Made by a program: the position numbers and the translations under genes. 7,776 nucleotides of DNA, taken from NCBI GenBank assembly GCA_903903935.1, contig CAIVAX010000206.1:1-7776 (forward strand), written 5' to 3'. Shown here piece by piece: positions 6,545 to 7,776 of the stretch (position 1 is its first letter; each line of letters opens with the position of its first letter). The notes under the pieces are model-generated. The model was not told where the DNA came from. It saw only the letters and a program-made list of their open reading frames with translations, and searched no databases. This DNA comes from an uncultured Hyphomicrobiales bacterium (GTDB lineage: Bacteria > Pseudomonadota > Alphaproteobacteria > Rhizobiales > Beijerinckiaceae).

Positions 6545-7042
6545 ATGGCACTGGCAGAAAAGTCCCATCCCCTTTTGCGTCTGATTGCATTGGATGCCGA
6601 GGATCTCAGCATTCTGTCCGCCCATGTGCAGGATGCGCTGGTGCGTCTGGCCGATATTGCCTTTCTGGGCAAGGACAAACGTCTGGCTTTGTTGATCTCG
6701 CGCTTTGATTGGGCCTGTGCAGGCGGCGATGATTTGCAGCGCTGCCGCTCGGGCCTGCATTTTGATCATGTCCTGCGGGTGAGCTCGATTGGCATAGATC
6801 GGCAGAAATCTGAGGCCCTGCTCAATCTGCTCTCGATCAGTTTTGAGTCGGGTCAAGCTCCTTCGGGGACCATTCATCTGACCTTTTCGGGCGGCGCCTC
6901 GCTGCGTCTGGAAGTTGAATGTATCGATGCCCAATTCCGCGATCTGGGGCCACGCTGGGCCGCTAGCGCCCGGCCGGGCCATCCCCTTGAGGAGGCGGCG
7001 GAGCCCAATAATCCCTCCCACGAGCCTTCGCCCTTGCGATAA
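6545..7042 (+). CDS. DUF2948 family protein, function unknown
   Basis: 165 residues, close to the usual length of this alphaproteobacterial family, which commonly sits between murA and hisD as here. Characteristic stretches are LRLIALDAEDLSILSAHVQD (11-30) and a KDKRLALLISRFDWA block (43-57). The middle contains a RCRSGLHFDHVLRVSSIGID strand-rich segment, and the C-terminal 25 residues or so are low-complexity (Pro, Glu, Ala). No signal peptide, membrane segment or catalytic motif is apparent. The ATG is preceded by GGGGAGAGG (6531-6539), five bases away. The 14-base gap to murA argues for co-transcription and translation coupling. No activity is known to me; the neighbourhood is conserved but mixes cell-wall and histidine synthesis, so it does not point to a job. 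Confidence 0.87.
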   Translation: MALAEKSHPLLRLIALDAEDLSILSAHVQDALVRLADIAFLGKDKRLALLISRFDWACAGGDDLQRCRSGLHFDHVLRVSSIGIDRQKSEALLNLLSISFESGQAPSGTIHLTFSGGASLRLEVECIDAQFRDLGPRWAASARPGHPLEEAAEPNNPSHEPSPLR

Positions 7043-7074
7043 AGCTGGAAAAGCGGCCGTAATTTTGGCATGGG

Positions 7075-7091
7075 TGGGGGGTAAGCCCCCA
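7075..7091 (+). other. G/C hairpin between the DUF2948 gene and hisD
   Basis: TGGGGG-GTAAG-CCCCCA gives a 6-bp stem with a 5-base loop, and a neighbouring CCCCC (7098-7102) could compete for the same G run. No T-run follows, so it is not a classical terminator. It may modulate readthrough or mRNA stability ahead of hisD. A tiny frame here (ATG at 7070, four codons) has no histidine codons and is not a his leader peptide. Confidence 0.4.
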
Positions 7092-7132
7092 TTCAATCCC
7101 CCGGCTCGCCCGGTTGTGACCCTGGAGTTCCC

Positions 7133-7776
7133 ATGCCCTTGCGGCTTGATATGCGCAATCCTGATTTTGAGGCGCAGTTCGTCCATCTTTTGGCGATGAA
7201 GCGCGAAGTCTCCGATGATGTCGATCAGGCTGTCAGGAGTATTCTGGCGGATGTGCAAAAGCGCGGCGATGAGGCCCTGATTGACCTCTCCAGTCGCTTT
7301 GATCGGGTCGATCTGCGCCAATTAGGTCTGCGCGTGAGCGCCGATGAAATTGCGGCGGCGGTGAAACTCTGCGATCCCAAAACCCTTGAGGCGCTCGCCT
7401 TTGCCCATCAGCGCATCGCAGCTTTTCATGAGCGTCAGCGCCCCTCGGATCTGCGCTTTACCGATGCGCAAGGTGTCGATCTGGGTTGGCGCTGGAGCGC
7501 TATATCAGCGGTTGGCCTTTATGTGCCGGGCGGCACGGCAAGCTATCCCTCTTCAGTGTTGATGAATGCTGTGCCTGCCAAAGTGGCTGGCGTTGCGCGT
7601 GTCGTGATGGTGGTGCCCGCCCCCGATGGCAAGATCAATCCGCTGGTGCTCGCGGCCGCCTCTCTTGCCGGTGTTGATGAGGTCTATCGTGTGGGCGGCG
7701 CACAGGCGGTTGCTGCACTTGCTTATGGTACCAAGCAGATTGCGCCAGTTGCAAAAATTGTTGGCCCCGGCAATGC
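7133..7776 (+). CDS. hisD: Histidinol dehydrogenase (HisD), 5' part, cut by the window edge
   Basis: 214 codons are visible and the frame is still open at the window end; the full protein is usually about 430 residues. HisD is a zinc enzyme that oxidises L-histidinol to L-histidine in two NAD-dependent steps, the end of histidine synthesis. Visible landmarks are VGLYVPGGTASYPSSVLMNA (127-146), a GVDEVYRVGGAQAVAALAYG segment (180-199) and the KIVGPGN motif (208-214), which form the first NAD-binding-type lobe. The catalytic Glu-His pair and the zinc ligands lie in the missing half, so activity cannot be judged. The ATG at 7133 has GGAG at 7124-7127, five bases upstream. It starts 90 bases after the DUF2948 gene on the same strand; the other his genes are not in the window. 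Confidence 0.96.
   Translation, partial: MPLRLDMRNPDFEAQFVHLLAMKREVSDDVDQAVRSILADVQKRGDEALIDLSSRFDRVDLRQLGLRVSADEIAAAVKLCDPKTLEALAFAHQRIAAFHERQRPSDLRFTDAQGVDLGWRWSAISAVGLYVPGGTASYPSSVLMNAVPAKVAGVARVVMVVPAPDGKINPLVLAAASLAGVDEVYRVGGAQAVAALAYGTKQIAPVAKIVGPGN

Noticed and set aside
7070..7084. Four-codon frame before hisD as a his attenuator leader peptide
   Set aside because: It encodes Met-Gly-Gly-Gly with no histidine codons and no T-run terminator follows.
6446..7321. Long minus-strand open frame of 291 codons across murA, the DUF2948 gene and hisD
   Set aside because: It is antisense to three well-supported genes and shows no recognisable domain or start signals.

Overview
The window reads as alphaproteobacterial chromosome, most likely Hyphomicrobiales (Rhizobiales). 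The basis is the run murA, DUF2948 gene, hisD on one strand at the right end, an order I know from that class, and a tRNA-Thr(GGT) with an encoded CCA tail. I cannot name a genus. All protein genes are on the + strand; the tRNA is on the - strand.

The left part (1-4577) holds two large genes for surface or secreted proteins. The first (60-2189) encodes a cysteine-free animal-type haem peroxidase fused to RTX calcium-binding repeats, which predicts type I secretion. It ends at a strong intrinsic terminator. The second (2470-4527) encodes a signal-peptide-bearing protein with about seven HAF-type repeats followed by a C-terminal outer-membrane beta-barrel, so a probable autotransporter. A perfect dyad lies about 90 bases upstream of its start. 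Because the terminator separates them, the two genes are probably expressed independently, though both products would act at or outside the cell surface.

The middle (4578-5174) has the tRNA-Thr gene, about 250 bases of hairpin-rich sequence with no convincing gene, and a small gene (4905-5174). The small protein has three in-frame 13-residue repeats, each DNA copy carrying a perfect 8-bp hairpin, and then a basic helical tail.

The right part (5235-7776) is core metabolism: murA (first committed step of peptidoglycan synthesis), a DUF2948 gene of unknown function 14 bases downstream, and the 5' part of hisD (last steps of histidine synthesis), cut by the window edge. Close spacing and shared orientation suggest murA and the DUF2948 gene are co-transcribed. 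hisD follows after 90 bases containing a small G/C hairpin and may belong to the same unit.

The most unusual items are the hairpin-bearing tandem repeat inside the small gene, the RTX-tailed cysteine-free peroxidase next to a HAF autotransporter, and the position of the tRNA between the accessory-looking and core halves. I see no CRISPR array, insertion sequence, integrase or clearly new multi-gene system.
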